A stretch of 64,000 bases of DNA, taken from contig OU612067.1 of assembly GCA_914767715.1 (NCBI GenBank), positions 14,017,001-14,081,000 of the forward strand. The letters run 5' to 3'. Shown here piece after piece: positions 53,059-64,000 of the stretch. The first letter of the stretch is position 1; the number at the start of each line of letters is the position of its first letter. A program made the translations under genes and the position numbers. Under the pieces are notes generated by a model. It was not told the origin of the DNA, ran no database searches, and saw nothing but the letters and a program-made list of their open reading frames with translations. This DNA comes from Membranipora membranacea (taxonomy: Eukaryota > Bryozoa > Gymnolaemata > Cheilostomatida > Membraniporidae).

Positions 53059-56000
53059 TTAAAAATCATTACAAACCTTGCTAATCTGGTTGAAGATCCA
53101 CCTTTCCGGAGTCATATTCCCGTTTAGTTTGTAGATAACATTGATTTCATCTAATGTGCCCTGTGATGCCCCCGGGCTCTGTGACACAGGAGTGGTTATA
53201 TACAGACACTTGTTGTGGGGATCTACAGCTCTGACTAGCCCGTATCCGATCACTGATAGCTGTTCAGTGTCAGTGAGAGTGAGATGGTCTGCATCTGGTG
53301 TGGGCTTCAGCTGAAACAAAAACGATCGGCTTTTCCAGTGAATATTTATGTAGGTTGTCGCATTGTGGTGAGCAAGATAAATTCTGATCCATTTTGTTAA
53401 CATTCCAGGGTTTATCTATCATACTGGTGAGTCACCGGTGGCTCGAAGGGGGCAACTGCAAATGCAGGAAAATTGGATCATACTTAATATGGTGGTGCTT
53501 ATTCGGTCCACTGTTTAGAATGCACAACCAATAAAGCCAGACCCTGACTCCCACCTCATCTATGTGGAGGAGGTGTACAATTTACGCTGCAGGGTGAAAT
53601 TTTTTGTTGATTTTAAACTAAGCTGATTGAAAATTCCCTAAATATTAGTTCAGCTAATCGCTGGACTTTGATTGATTTATTGGTTTATTTGTAACTCACA
53701 TACAAGTTTGTTGCGAAATTCGGTGCTTGATACACCGCTGTTCAAATGGAGCAGAGAGAAAAAAAAGTACAAGAAGAAAAACTGACATCTCATCGTGGAT
53801 TGGGTTTAAATAGTATTATTGAGGGATAAAATCATGTTGCGTAAAAACTGTCTCTCCCCCAAGAAGACCTATATTTTATTTTCCTGTATCTTCCTGATGG
53901 AAGCTTTGGTAAAAAGTCATATATGAAATGGTCATCATCATGTAGTTGAGTATATTGATATATTTCTCAATGACAGGAAATATAGAAGGAATCGGAAAAA
54001 AAACTTTATTATTATAAAATCAGTTAATTCAAGATTTCTTGGCCATACCCCTTGATAAGAATCGGTGACCATTTTCAGCCAGTAGGCAGAGAAATCTAAG
54101 ATTTATATAAAGCGGTAGAGTGAATGAAGAATGAAAGGAAAAGAGTGTAGAATTGATACAGGGAGCAATGAGAAATGAATAGGAGTCGCACAGACAAGTA
54201 GTTATCTTCTCTCCACACATGACAACTTGTAATGGCCAGGTGTACCACCAATTGCTGTTTGCTAAGAAACAGAAGATTGGGTGCCCTAATCCTCATACTG
54301 AGAATGTGATACATCCTAGAAAACTAGAATGCATCCTAGAGGCCTCCTAATCATAAGTGTGCAGCGAGCTGCCAAAACTGAACTGGCACTAATCGACCAA
54401 GGCATTGGCAGTGACACTTTGATCTTAGCCAATAGGCCGAGATGCGTACCAGAAGCGTACCAGAAGGTGTACCACCAATTCATAAATACAAACAGCGAGT
54501 CAGAACCTCATGAACAATATGAAACATATAACAAGAAGTTTTGGAATGTTTGTAAAACATGTTGACATGAGGGGACATAGCATTGGTAAAACAATCTTAT
54601 ATATTCATGATACCTACCTTTTCCTTAGGTGCCGAACACAATGCCACCATTGCCATATTGATAGCTCTTAGCGTCATATGACAAGGCAGCGCAAGTGCTC
54701 CGGTGTATACAGCCACATCAGGCAATCCGACACGATACGGCACCATCTCGTATATAGCTTCTGAGGTTGTTGAAAATTTACTCATGTATGCAGTCATCAT
54801 CAGATCTCTGAGCAGAGCCGGATTGATTCTCTCTACCTCAAATCTGGAAATAATTCAATAATTGAAATTTAATGTTTCATCCACACTGACGTTGAGACTA
54901 CGCAATTAACATGTGTATCACTGATTGTTAGAGTTCATTTAGTATGGGTACCTAACATGTGCCGTCCCTTATTAATGAAATTCACCTCGGGTCCTCACAC
55001 CAAATTTCTTCTGATGATACTCTGCCATGCCATGCCATGCAATGTTAATTAATTCACTCTCTATCGATCAGAAATATACATGCAACAGTATATCAGGTGA
55101 TCAGCGTGTGTTTCACCACCTCACAGACCTACATTTCTTTTTCTATAGTCTGGTCTAGTTTTGAGTGCGGACAGGGGTAAGTGTACTGGTGCTGGGACCC
55201 GCAGTAATCAAGCCGCACACTATTTTCACGGCTGTAAGAAATCCGCAAGCTCGTGCTTCGGTGATTTCGGCAGTAATGAACAGGGCAGGGCTTGAGATTT
55301 TTGCAGAGGGAAAAGTTTTCATTTTTGCAAGTGCTTGAAATAGTGGAATATAATGATAGCTACCATTTACTCAACCATATTAGTAATTCCGTTATATAAA
55401 CTCTAACCTCATTAAGAAAAATTAAAGTTACAGCAAATCTAACCTCATCTTGTCTTGGAGAGAAGTTATCGGTAACACAGGACCTTATAATTGAAGGACA
55501 CTCACCCTGGTGTGATTGAGGTGTGCTTCATAATCAGTGGCATCAACTCATAATTACAGTCTGTATGTAGCTGCAATGAGGAGAAGTCAGCATTGTGACA
55601 GATAGAACTTACATTAGAATAATGCAAAGACTTAAGAAACATAATTTACCAATATGATGTAAAATATGTGGGACATGTCCTTAAACGCAGTGCAATCTTT
55701 CAACAGGAAGAGCAAAGACCTAAGAAACAGCTAAATGAAACAAACATGTATGGGTGACAACTACTCGAAGGAACGCCTCGCAATCTCTCAATAGCAAAAG
55801 GGTGAGTATAAAATACATCCCCAAGCTCACATCGGGACTACACTATTATCATGTGCATCTTTGATCGTTTGAGTCAGTTTAGTATGAGTACCTAACATGT
55901 ACCCGCCCCTAATTAGTCAAATTTAACCCAGGTCGTCACACCAAATTCCTTGTTACGGTACTCATGCTAAGTGAATTAGTTCACTTTCTATCGATCAGAG

Positions 56001-59000
56001 ATACACATGCAATACTATATCATGAAATCAGTGTGAGTTGTCCCCACTACTCACTGTTGGCAGTTTCTCTTTAGGTATGAAGAGGTCATGTGACCCGACG
56101 TTGAACACTGTGAGCTCAGAGAAGTTCTTATATGACTCCTCTTCAGTAGATAGCTGTATGACGTGTGTGGGTCTGACTTGTGCTATAGTACCTGACAGGA
56201 ACTGTAAACCTAGACCTGTAAGGTAAAGAAAAATTTGTAAAATGATCAGAATGCATAACTGCACTAGGAAAAATATTTATTAGCAAGGGCTAACTTAAGC
56301 TAGTTTATCAGTGACTTGATGTCAGCTAGCACGAAATTTAGAAATAGAGAAAGACTTAGGAGTCCATATTCTGGCTATTTCGAGCATGTGCTAAATGGTG
56401 AATTTTCGTCTATCGAGCACTAGACTCCAAACCCAACCCCAAACCGGAGTGTTTGGTGAAATGTGACTTGTATAGAAATTCCGAAATCAAGATGTTTGGA
56501 AACACTTACAGGAGCATGGAATCAATCCCCCAGAAAGTAGGTATTCCATATATCAAGAACAGACAGTGCTAGCAAAAGTATTAAAGTATACAACTCCTTC
56601 ATAAGAACCTCAAACAATCATTTAGACATACCTTGTTTCCAGCCCATAGTATTGACTAGTAGTGGATCGCTGGTCTTGTGAGCCTTGCTGACGAGATTCC
56701 TGATACACTTCATATATCTGTCCGGCTCTATGTCAGCACTCAGTGCTCCGTAAAACTCTATGTTATCCACACTGTCCGGTACGCGACACCATGGTGGTCC
56801 TACAATAATATAATATAGACTTGTCAGTGCTAGTCAGTGCCCTTTTGGGGCCAATGAGAATCTGCTTACATTGATCTATTTGGCGCACCCTTGTACAAGG
56901 TAAAGGTGGGCAAGCTAGAGTGATGTATGAAGAGCTCACCTCCATTAGCAGCATGGGTAGTGACCAGGATTCAAACCTGCAACTCTCAGATTGAGAAACT
57001 CGAATCCTACCCAGTACACATGTGGCGGAGCAGATGATACAGGATATCCATTTGAATTAATTCAAGGATCAGATGGACCGGTGGTACAATACACAGTATG
57101 ACTATGGATGGTATGGTTTGGATATGCTCCCCTGATCCATGGATATATATCAATGGGTGTATCATTTGCGGAAATACAGAATATATATATATATATATTA
57201 TCTATTATCTTAGGACAATTGTCTACCAAATATGATCATACTGGTTGGTAAACATGAATTGAAGTCTATCTAATATTGTTATATATGAATTGAAGTCTAT
57301 GTAATACTGGTATACACAAATTTAGCAAATGCCTTTGTAAATCCTCAAACATCAGTCTAATTATGACATTCGCATCACACAGCAGCAGTCAGCATTTATC
57401 TGAACGTATAGGGCCAGGGATTGATTGATTTTATTTCTATCACTAACATGATATATGTTGTGAAAAAAGGTGTTAAATACTGATGCCCATATTAAAAATG
57501 ATTACATTATAACATACATGACTTAAAAATAAATGTAAAAAGCAGACATTTAAAAATACAGTCGCAGAGTGGCATCACAATAATTTTGCATATCATTTAT
57601 GCCAATTCTAAATGATACTAATTATCAATAGATGTATAGCTAGCCTTCTCATGCGGCCACGATTTTTTTTTTTTTTGTTTGGGAGTGGCCAAAAAACTGT
57701 GGTCAGAGATGTGGGTTCAGATCAGATTCAATTGACTCATACCTAATTGCAAGGCATCGGCATGGCATAGTCAGCTAACTTGTGATATCCATAAATTGAC
57801 ATTTTTGGTTTCATGAATGTAACCGCATTTAATTATACAGCTATTTATGAAGTACTTAGTGTTGAGCAACCATTCCCTTTAGATCATATATAAGGCAATA
57901 TATATAGTTTTAGTCAAGGATCCTTTGCATTGGCCTGTCTTGACAAGCTTCGTTCGTGGGGGGATGGGGGAAAAAGCTTGTCAACACTTGCATGCTCGAA
58001 ATCAAGAAGATATTCCATAATAACACTAATCAATTTGTATAGGAGAAGCGGAGATGTCTTTCCGGAAGACAAGAAAGACAGCTCCGCTTTTCTATACAAC
58101 TTTATAAGTGAAATATAGAGTTATCTACTCGATCTTCTTCTCCATTTCAAGCATGCAAGAGTTGACAAGCTTTGTTCCCCCATCCCCACAAACAAAGCTT
58201 GTCAGCACCTACATGCTTGAAATCGAGGATTGATTGAGTAGATAACTCAATATTTCACTTATCAATTTCTATAGAAAAGCGGAATTGTCTATAGACAGGC
58301 TACCTTTGCATATCCTTAGAACTATAAACAGGGCTTACCTTGTAGAGGCTGGACTGTTCTGTGCAGTGATAGACTTCCGGGAGGAGCGAACTCCCCCTGC
58401 CCAGGATCACAGTCTAAGTGTAACACATCTAACCTGTAAAGTGGAGGTGTTAAACATCAGTGCATCTTCTCGCATCTTAGTAACTAAGAGCAGGAGGTCA
58501 AAACATGTCCTATTGGCTAAGATCAAAGTGTCACTGCCAATGGCTGTTTAGTGCCTGTTTCAGCTTCTGGCAGCTTCTGGCAGCTTGCTGCACACTTATG
58601 ATTAGGATGTCCACCATGGCCTCACCTCTAGGATGCATTTTAGTTTACTAGGATGTATCACACTCTCAGTACGAGGACTTCGGGCAACTTGCGTCCCTCT
58701 TTAGGGAGAGCCCACCCTCTGTTTTGCCATAAACAGGGTCCATAAATGAGATGAAGCTGATAGGTAGGGGATTTGGTAGGTTTTGTACATAGATATAAAA
58801 AGTTACTGAAGCACAATGTCCTATCTGTACTGCTTTTATATCTATGGTTTTGTACTAATTGAGCCTGGATGTCCAGTTTTGGTTGTCAAGTGAACAACTC
58901 AATAATATGTGCCGCGTGTAGGTTTATGCACATAATGTATTTACATGTAGATTTTAACATTAACAAATTCAGTTCCTCATGAAGCTCTATTGATACATCG

Positions 59001-62000
59001 ATGTATCACTTACTTTTCGTTACGCAGTCTGTTAGTTATATATCTGATGAAAGTAGATTTTCCCATATTCTTGTCACCCACTATAATGATCCGTGTCTGT
59101 TCTAAAAACATAGGATGATATTATTTTAATTAATCAAAGGAGATCGGTAGCAAATACTGTGCATACGATGAGTGTAAGACAACCTTAGTCACTGCACACA
59201 TATTAGTGTTGCACTGAAACAATGAAGAATTGGCAGCCTCCCTGGTTGCGCAACAGATAAAAACACACCAATTATGTCAAAACACCGAAACTGACATAAT
59301 ACACTGAGGGATCGATAAGACTGATTGCGATGTTCATCAACACACAGGGGTGGCTTCATGCTGCTGGGCCGGCCATGAGGAGGTTGTACACAAGAAGGCC
59401 TCGGAACAGCGCTTGACTCATGGTTTCTAGCTGAAGACCTGTGTGTTGTGCAGTGGTACGTGCACCACTGTATGTTGTAGATAAGTCAAAATTCCCTGGA
59501 TACCAGTTGATGTGAGAACCCTGCACGCATAAGTACACTCAACCCTTATGAATTCTCACCAAGTCCCGACATTGCCGAGCTGATATAATTTTCACATGGG
59601 CATTTTACTCAGCGATCCTCAAGACCTGAAAATTAAATGCCGCAAGAGCATCAGTATGGCCCACAAAAGATCTAAGCTAGCCGCTAAGATCTCAGCCGCT
59701 ACTGAGTCAACCCTAGCTAAATTTACGATATGCTACGCAATCCACTCACCTTTCTTCTTTAGGGTTTGCTTGAGAAGATAATCCACAGCTTCTAGAGTTG
59801 TGTGCCCGTAAGAATTTGATAATTCACAGTCAGATATCACAAGGTTGCCCGGTAACTTCATGTAGCCTGGGGGTTGCTGAATTGGGAATGAGATTAATTT
59901 ATGATTAATCTAAGTGCTCAGACATGTGACATGGAGATTTCATGGTGCCAAGCTGTCAAACTTCCTAAGGATAACTCATTTCTTTTTTTATAGATTCAAG
60001 CCGAAAACGCTCCTCACATAGGCTCCTTTCATAATATGGATGCCAGTGCCACAGCACCAATGATATTTCAAATTCATTTTCAACTCAATATTTATATATA
60101 ATGCCTCTATATTCTTTGACCAAAAGGAGATCATATAATCTGATAATAATCGGGACCAACATGAAGAGGGGATAATCATTTTCTCCATTTCACACAACGC
60201 CTAACTTTTTGGTGGAATGTTCAGAGAGAAGATAATATGCGTCTTCTACAAACAGATCCTTATCTTTTCACGTTGACTCAACTTGAAAACCCAGATACAG
60301 CATCAATGACATATTCAAGATGAAAATATTATCTTATTCGAGGTGTCGATGTCATTCAAAAGCCTCCTGTGTTAGTGAGCAATTAACTTACCGATATAGT
60401 GTATGGTGCACTTCCAACACAAAGCTTCAGACTATCTCGTATGTACTCTTCAAACCATACTGCCATACACGCCACGTTCTCAGATAGAAAGTCATCTATT
60501 TCTGTATGTAGTGCTTCGTCTATACCAGAGCACACTGTCGGTATATCACTGAGCGGCAGTAAACCTGCAGGAAGAGAAGGTCAAATGTCAAGGTCAAAGG
60601 GTAAGATAGTGGTCAAAACCACACTGACATCGAGACTACACTATTAACATGTGTATCTCTGATCGTTAGAGCCAATTGTGAATGAGCACCTGAGATGGTC
60701 TAGCCCTTAATTTATGTGACTGTCCTTGGGTTATCACACCAAATTCCTTCTGATGGTACTCATGCAAAGTGAATTAATTCACTCTCAATTGATCAGATAT
60801 ATACATGCAACAGTAGGCCTATATCACGTCATCATTGTGGGTCAAAACTGATATGACTAAGGCTAAGTAATTTCAATTAATTGTTAAAAAATCAGGTCTG
60901 TGGGTACCATTCTAGGGTTCTCAGTCTAATTTACATTGCAACACTTAGTTCCTCAACATCCATATGTTGACGAGGTACTAAAAAGATACTGTTTTCTATA
61001 TAAGAGGAAACTGAGAACCCAAAGACCACTGCATGTTATAGTCAGGCAGATACTTATGATAAAGTTATGTCAGATTGGTATGGTAAAAAATTCAATGCAG
61101 TTCTTGGTATGAACAACCTTATCATAAGTAACTGCCTGACTATAACATTCTTTGATCCTTGGGTAGTCTTTAAATGATACCAACAACCCTGATTCTTTCA
61201 CAGCGACTTCTCAGTGTTATGACCACGTCAATCAAGGCGTAATACTTTACCAAAACTAATTTAAATAATTTTAATTCTTCAGTACACATTCATATTCTTT
61301 CATCATGTTTTCTTGAGAGTTAAACATTCATTGAGTTACGAAACTAGATGAACAAAACACACCTGTATGTGATTATTGACGGTCAGATGCCAAGCTTGCA
61401 TTGGGAGAAATCAGAAGATACGATTTGGGCATAGGACAAATATATACTAGGATGAAAGTAGAATCTACATTCTGAATTCAGCAGCCTGTTCCAAAATTTG
61501 AAACTAGAGTTCACCCAAACAAAAGGAAGCAAATTTGCTTTCTTGGAATATCACAATACTACTGAGGTGTCAGTGAAGGAATTTCTGAGATACTGAAAAA
61601 GGCAATATATCACGCTAACTCCACAAAATTATCCCGATGATTGGCAAAATGGTAAAAAGTTGCATATTAACTTACTGGTTTGTTCCTGTGCCTGTATCCT
61701 ACACTCTAACATAGCATGATGGTACCCTGAGGGTGAGTGTATCTCTTGTACTTTTGGAGATGATATATCCTGACCGTGTATCCTGAGATGTCCTAGAAAA
61801 AAATGAAACTACATAAGGCAATTCCTACTAAGATCAGACCCTTACCAACTAGGATATTATGGAGTTAAAAATGAGTCGCTTCATCGGCTGGTAGTGTTAC
61901 TAAGAGCATATTAACAGGAAGAGATTCAGAGCCGAAAAGAGTGAGCTAGAATGGGTGAGTGAGAATTATTGCTTACAACAATAATATTTGAAGTTTTTCA

Positions 62001-63652
62001 CTTTCTTGATAATCATGTACAGGACAATAAAGAGGTACGTACATTGGGTGGAAGTTACTCTTGCACAGTCCCATTCAAACATATAACCAATGTTTCGTTT
62101 GATCAAATCTAGAGATATCAGACGTTTCTATCAATGTCTATGACCTTTTTTAATTCAGCGCCAGTATGAACTCGAGTCGTAGTATCAATTAATCCATCCA
62201 TACTCACCACAATTGGATAGCTTAGAAATCCTGAACATGCCACGAATCTCAACTTTCTTATTGAAGACGACGATCCAGGAGTTCTCTCCAACTTTCCACA
62301 TCTTCTGTACCCTCTCCAGAGTTGTATCATCCTCCATTGGTTCTGGTGAGACTAGAGTAGGTCTTGTAATACCATTTGGACTGTTAGAGGGAGCAGCCAA
62401 AGTCTTTAATGCTGACTGAATGGAAGTACGAGATTTGACCTTCTTCGTTTTCATTCGTTGAGTTTGCGCTGTTGTTGGATCACTATCAGTTGGGAGGTCA
62501 GTAGTCCGGTCGGTTTGTGGAGACTTGCCTGTCGATTTAGATTGCCAGTTCAAAGGGGAGGGGCTCCTCAAATCTTTGTCTTTAGGTCTTTTCTTTGCAT
62601 TGAGGCTTGTTATGGAACTCGAGCTACGAGTCTTAGGCCTTTCCTTATCTGGTGAGAAAAGAGCTGTACCGGGATTTCTAGGCTTGCTCTTTTCTTTTTT
62701 GCTCGTGTCAGTAGTCACAACACGGCTCTTGAGATTTTTAGGACTGCGACTTAGTCTCTTAACTGTTTGTAAATCAAAAGGCTTTTCCTCTTTGCCATCT
62801 GTCTCAGTAGGACCAATGATCTTTGACGACTTCCGTTTTGACTTTTTACCACCAAATAAAAGATCCCGCGCAGCTGATGCAAACTGGTTGATGTTACGCT
62901 GGGCTCCTGTGTTCTTCTTTTTAGTGACCTATGAAAGAGTTTGAATATCAATCCATTGCAGTGAAACATTCTTTTTGGTTGGCATATAGCATTGTACTTC
63001 AAACATGCCCTCGTTATGATAATTATGATACATGTTATATAACTCTGTTATTAAACTACTGCTGTCACTCAGGCAAATTAAATTTGTGCTCATTGAATTC
63101 AGTATAGCTCCAGATAACTAATTGAGGCTCTAATTAATGGGCAAATAATTGGCACAAACTGATCTTTAAAATCAGGGTATGAAATTAACACACTAGGTAA
63201 TGACGTCAAAAGTGACCACTAGTAATTGTGGCGATGATTAATTTCATGCCCTGATTTTGACAATCAGTTGGTGCAAATTATTTGCCCATTAGGTGACAAT
63301 ACTGAGATTGCAGCCTCATAATATTAGTTCTGAGCTATACAGAATACAATAAGCACACATTTGCCTGTGTGGCAGCAGTGGTTTAAGTTTTAAACACTGC
63401 TCTTTCTTCTAGATTTATCGAAAACAGAATAAATCACGGATTAATGACATCACCCATTGAGCACATACTCAAAACATAGCATACTCAAATAGGGGAATGG
63501 ATTTAATATCAATCTTACCTTGCCTTGATGCTGGCGTAGAGATACTGTGGTTTTCAGCTGTCCCTTGAGAGGAAGACTACCTATATCAAGATCAGCTTGT
63601 CTTTTCTTGACCATTTTTGGGTTGAGTGTGGCTGTATGGTCAGTATTCTGTC
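53059..63652 (-). CDS. NOL9: NOL9/GRC3 polynucleotide 5'-hydroxyl-kinase (5' end possibly beyond window)
   Basis: Twelve exons with matching phases: 63519-63652, 62208-62928, 61676-61792, 60392-60564, 59750-59876, 59014-59101, 58339-58433, 56632-56799, 56055-56215, 55506-55570, 54618-54843, 53059-53310. They give about 775 aa; human NOL9 is 702. The family phosphorylates 5'-OH RNA ends and acts in nucleolar ITS2 processing. The first about 250 residues are Lys/Ser/Pro-rich and look disordered and nucleolar. A beta-rich N-domain follows (NSWIVVFNKKVEIRGMFRIS). The P-loop GDKNMGKST lies in exon 59014-59101. The next exon holds LDCDPGQGEFAPPG, and exon 56632-56799 holds LLVNTMGWKQG. The C-terminal domain spans 53059-54843. 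An ATG lies at 63612-63614 (MVKKRQ), but the frame stays open upstream to an acceptor at 63652, so more 5' sequence may exist. The last exon reads through a potential GTTTGT donor to TAA at 53059-53061, so a further 3' exon is a minor alternative. Confidence 0.92.
54285..54435. repeat. Dispersed repeat, partner of 58515-58680 (inverted)
   Basis: Contains ATCATAAGTGTGCAGCGAGC and TGACACTTTGATCTTAGCC. The reverse complement of the whole stretch recurs at 58515-58680 in another NOL9 intron. Confidence 0.75.
54881..55110. mobile_element. MITE family 3, copy 1 (NOL9 intron)
   Basis: About 230 bp, starting CCACACTGAC and ending TCAGCGTGTG, with internal landmarks ATTAACATGTGTATC, ACACCAAATT and ATCGATCAGA. 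The flanks GTTTCATC and GTTTCACC look like a slightly diverged target duplication. Confidence 0.7.
55821..56040. mobile_element. MITE family 3, copy 2 (NOL9 intron)
   Basis: This is a more diverged relative of the 54.88-kb element, sharing ATCATGTGCATC, ACACCAAATTCCTT and CTATCGATCAGAG. Its right end lies about 9 bp from the splice donor of NOL9 exon 56055-56215, so the intron begins almost inside the element. Confidence 0.65.
57178..57200. repeat. (AT)n microsatellite
   Basis: An uninterrupted TATATA run in a NOL9 intron. Confidence 0.85.
57940..58296. repeat. Three-arm inverted repeat (NOL9 intron)
   Basis: Arm 1 (57940-58056) is followed by its inverted copy (about 58060-58182) and then by a further copy in the first orientation (about 58184-58296). 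All three contain TTGACAAGCTT or its inverse, a C/G-run with CCCCCATCCCC, GCATG and GAAGCGGA/TCCGCTTTTC. The junction between arms 1 and 2 is a tight palindrome around TCCGGAAGAC. Confidence 0.75.
58515..58680. repeat. Dispersed repeat, partner of 54285-54435 (inverted)
   Basis: Contains GGCTAAGATCAAAGTGTCAC and TGCACACTTATGATTAGGA, the inverse of the 54.3-kb copy. An extra TTCTGGCAGC is repeated three times inside. Confidence 0.75.
59310..59490. repeat. Dispersed repeat shared by NOL9 and SLC6 introns
   Basis: The inverse of this stretch occurs in intron 5 of the SLC6 copies (11455-11620, 27320-27490, 40365-40505). Common words are ACTCATGGTTTCTAGCTGAAG, GGGTGGCTTCATGCTGCTG and GTGTGTTGTGCAGTG, read on the plus strand here. 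The copy C version lacks an 18-bp piece around CAGCATGAAGCC. Confidence 0.75.
60620..60838. mobile_element. MITE family 3, copy 3 (NOL9 intron)
   Basis: About 219 bp, with ends CACACTGA and TCATTGTG, flanked on both sides by GGTCAAAAC (9 bp, or an 8-bp duplication plus one chance base). This gives the cleanest ends for the family. There is no coding capacity. Confidence 0.75.
60960..61170. repeat. Foldback repeat related to SLC6 intron 13 sequence
   Basis: TGTTATAGTCAGGCAG...TTATGATAA is mirrored by TTATCATAA...CTGCCTGACTATAACA about 100 bp on. The left half resembles 17130-17250 (TGTTATATTCAGGCAGTTAC, GGTAAAAATATTCAATG) and 32840-32945. The leading GGTACTAAAAAG resembles the hairpin at 20013-20087. 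Confidence 0.7.
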
Positions 63653-64000
63653 CTGCAAAAACAAAATTACGTTTAGGCCTAGTAGGGCGCTACTTTTCCA
63701 AGGATAAAGAAAGTTCTGGCTATGGGTTTATGTTTGGGCAATGGACAGGACGGCTTGCACAAGCATGGACACTTTACAGCAACAAAGATGTTGACGATGC
63801 AAGTCAATTCAGGTGATAAGAATACACCAGACGAATTAATTCAAAGACTACTAGCACTAGCTAGTAGTCGTCGTTGAAGGTATCATAGTTTCATTACTCC
63901 TGTGTGTGATCCCTAGCAACAGTTTATAAATGTCCAGATATACTGCAAGTCTCCTTTGGTCCCAATCACAGACCTTGCGACCTTAAGGCCTGTGAAAAGA

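Noticed and set aside
56930-56980. B-box-like GGTTTGAATCC on the minus strand
   Set aside because: No A-box at the right distance and no tRNA-like fold, so not called as a tRNA or SINE.
62213-62944. Plus-strand open frames of 65-139 aa across 62.2-62.9 kb
   Set aside because: They are antisense shadows of the large Lys/Ser-rich NOL9 exon (62208-62928), whose minus-strand frame joins its neighbours in phase.

Overview
The window is animal nuclear DNA. It has no operons. Its genes are split into short coding exons bounded by GT/AG introns, and the introns and flanks are AT-rich and full of short DNA-transposon-like repeats. Every recognisable gene lies on the minus strand. The exon sizes, the intron lengths and the presence of a monoamine-type SLC6 transporter together with NOL9 suggest an invertebrate metazoan. 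I cannot name the species from sequence alone.

Right part (about 53.06-63.65 kb, minus strand): the 3' twelve exons of NOL9/GRC3, the nucleolar polynucleotide 5'-hydroxyl-kinase used in rRNA processing. The Walker A, LDCD-x-GQ-x-EF and NTMGW motifs are all present and the exon phases join cleanly. The true 5' end probably lies beyond the window. Its introns carry several short inverted-repeat elements.

Middle and left part (about 5.85-46.8 kb, minus strand): a tandem array derived from one SLC6 sodium/neurotransmitter symporter gene of the dopamine/noradrenaline/serotonin transporter type. Only the right-hand copy (copy C, 31.89-46.82 kb) is complete: 14 exons and about 712 codons, with the monoamine-type Asp in TM1. 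Copies B (16.39-28.04 kb) and A (6.15-12.17 kb) contain only the exons downstream of one fixed breakpoint in intron 4, so both lack TM1-TM2 and a start. Copy B also has a destroyed splice acceptor. Copy A has a stop codon, a 1-nt frameshift and no TM12 or C-terminal exon. The array therefore reads as one live gene followed by two decayed partial copies. A read-through or alternative-splicing role for copy B exons is possible but unproven.

Because the three copies align through exons and introns, they act as a natural empty-site experiment. Insertions with 8-bp target duplications in one copy can be compared with the uninterrupted site in another. This shows two hAT-like elements and a palindromic rearrangement at exactly the site that another copy has filled with a hAT-like element. 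It also shows a 50-bp minisatellite with 3 versus 7 units and a 5'-truncated LINE tail.

The first 5.85 kb and the 46.9-53.0 kb interval hold no gene I can support, only repeats, two foldback elements and a tRNA-like fragment.
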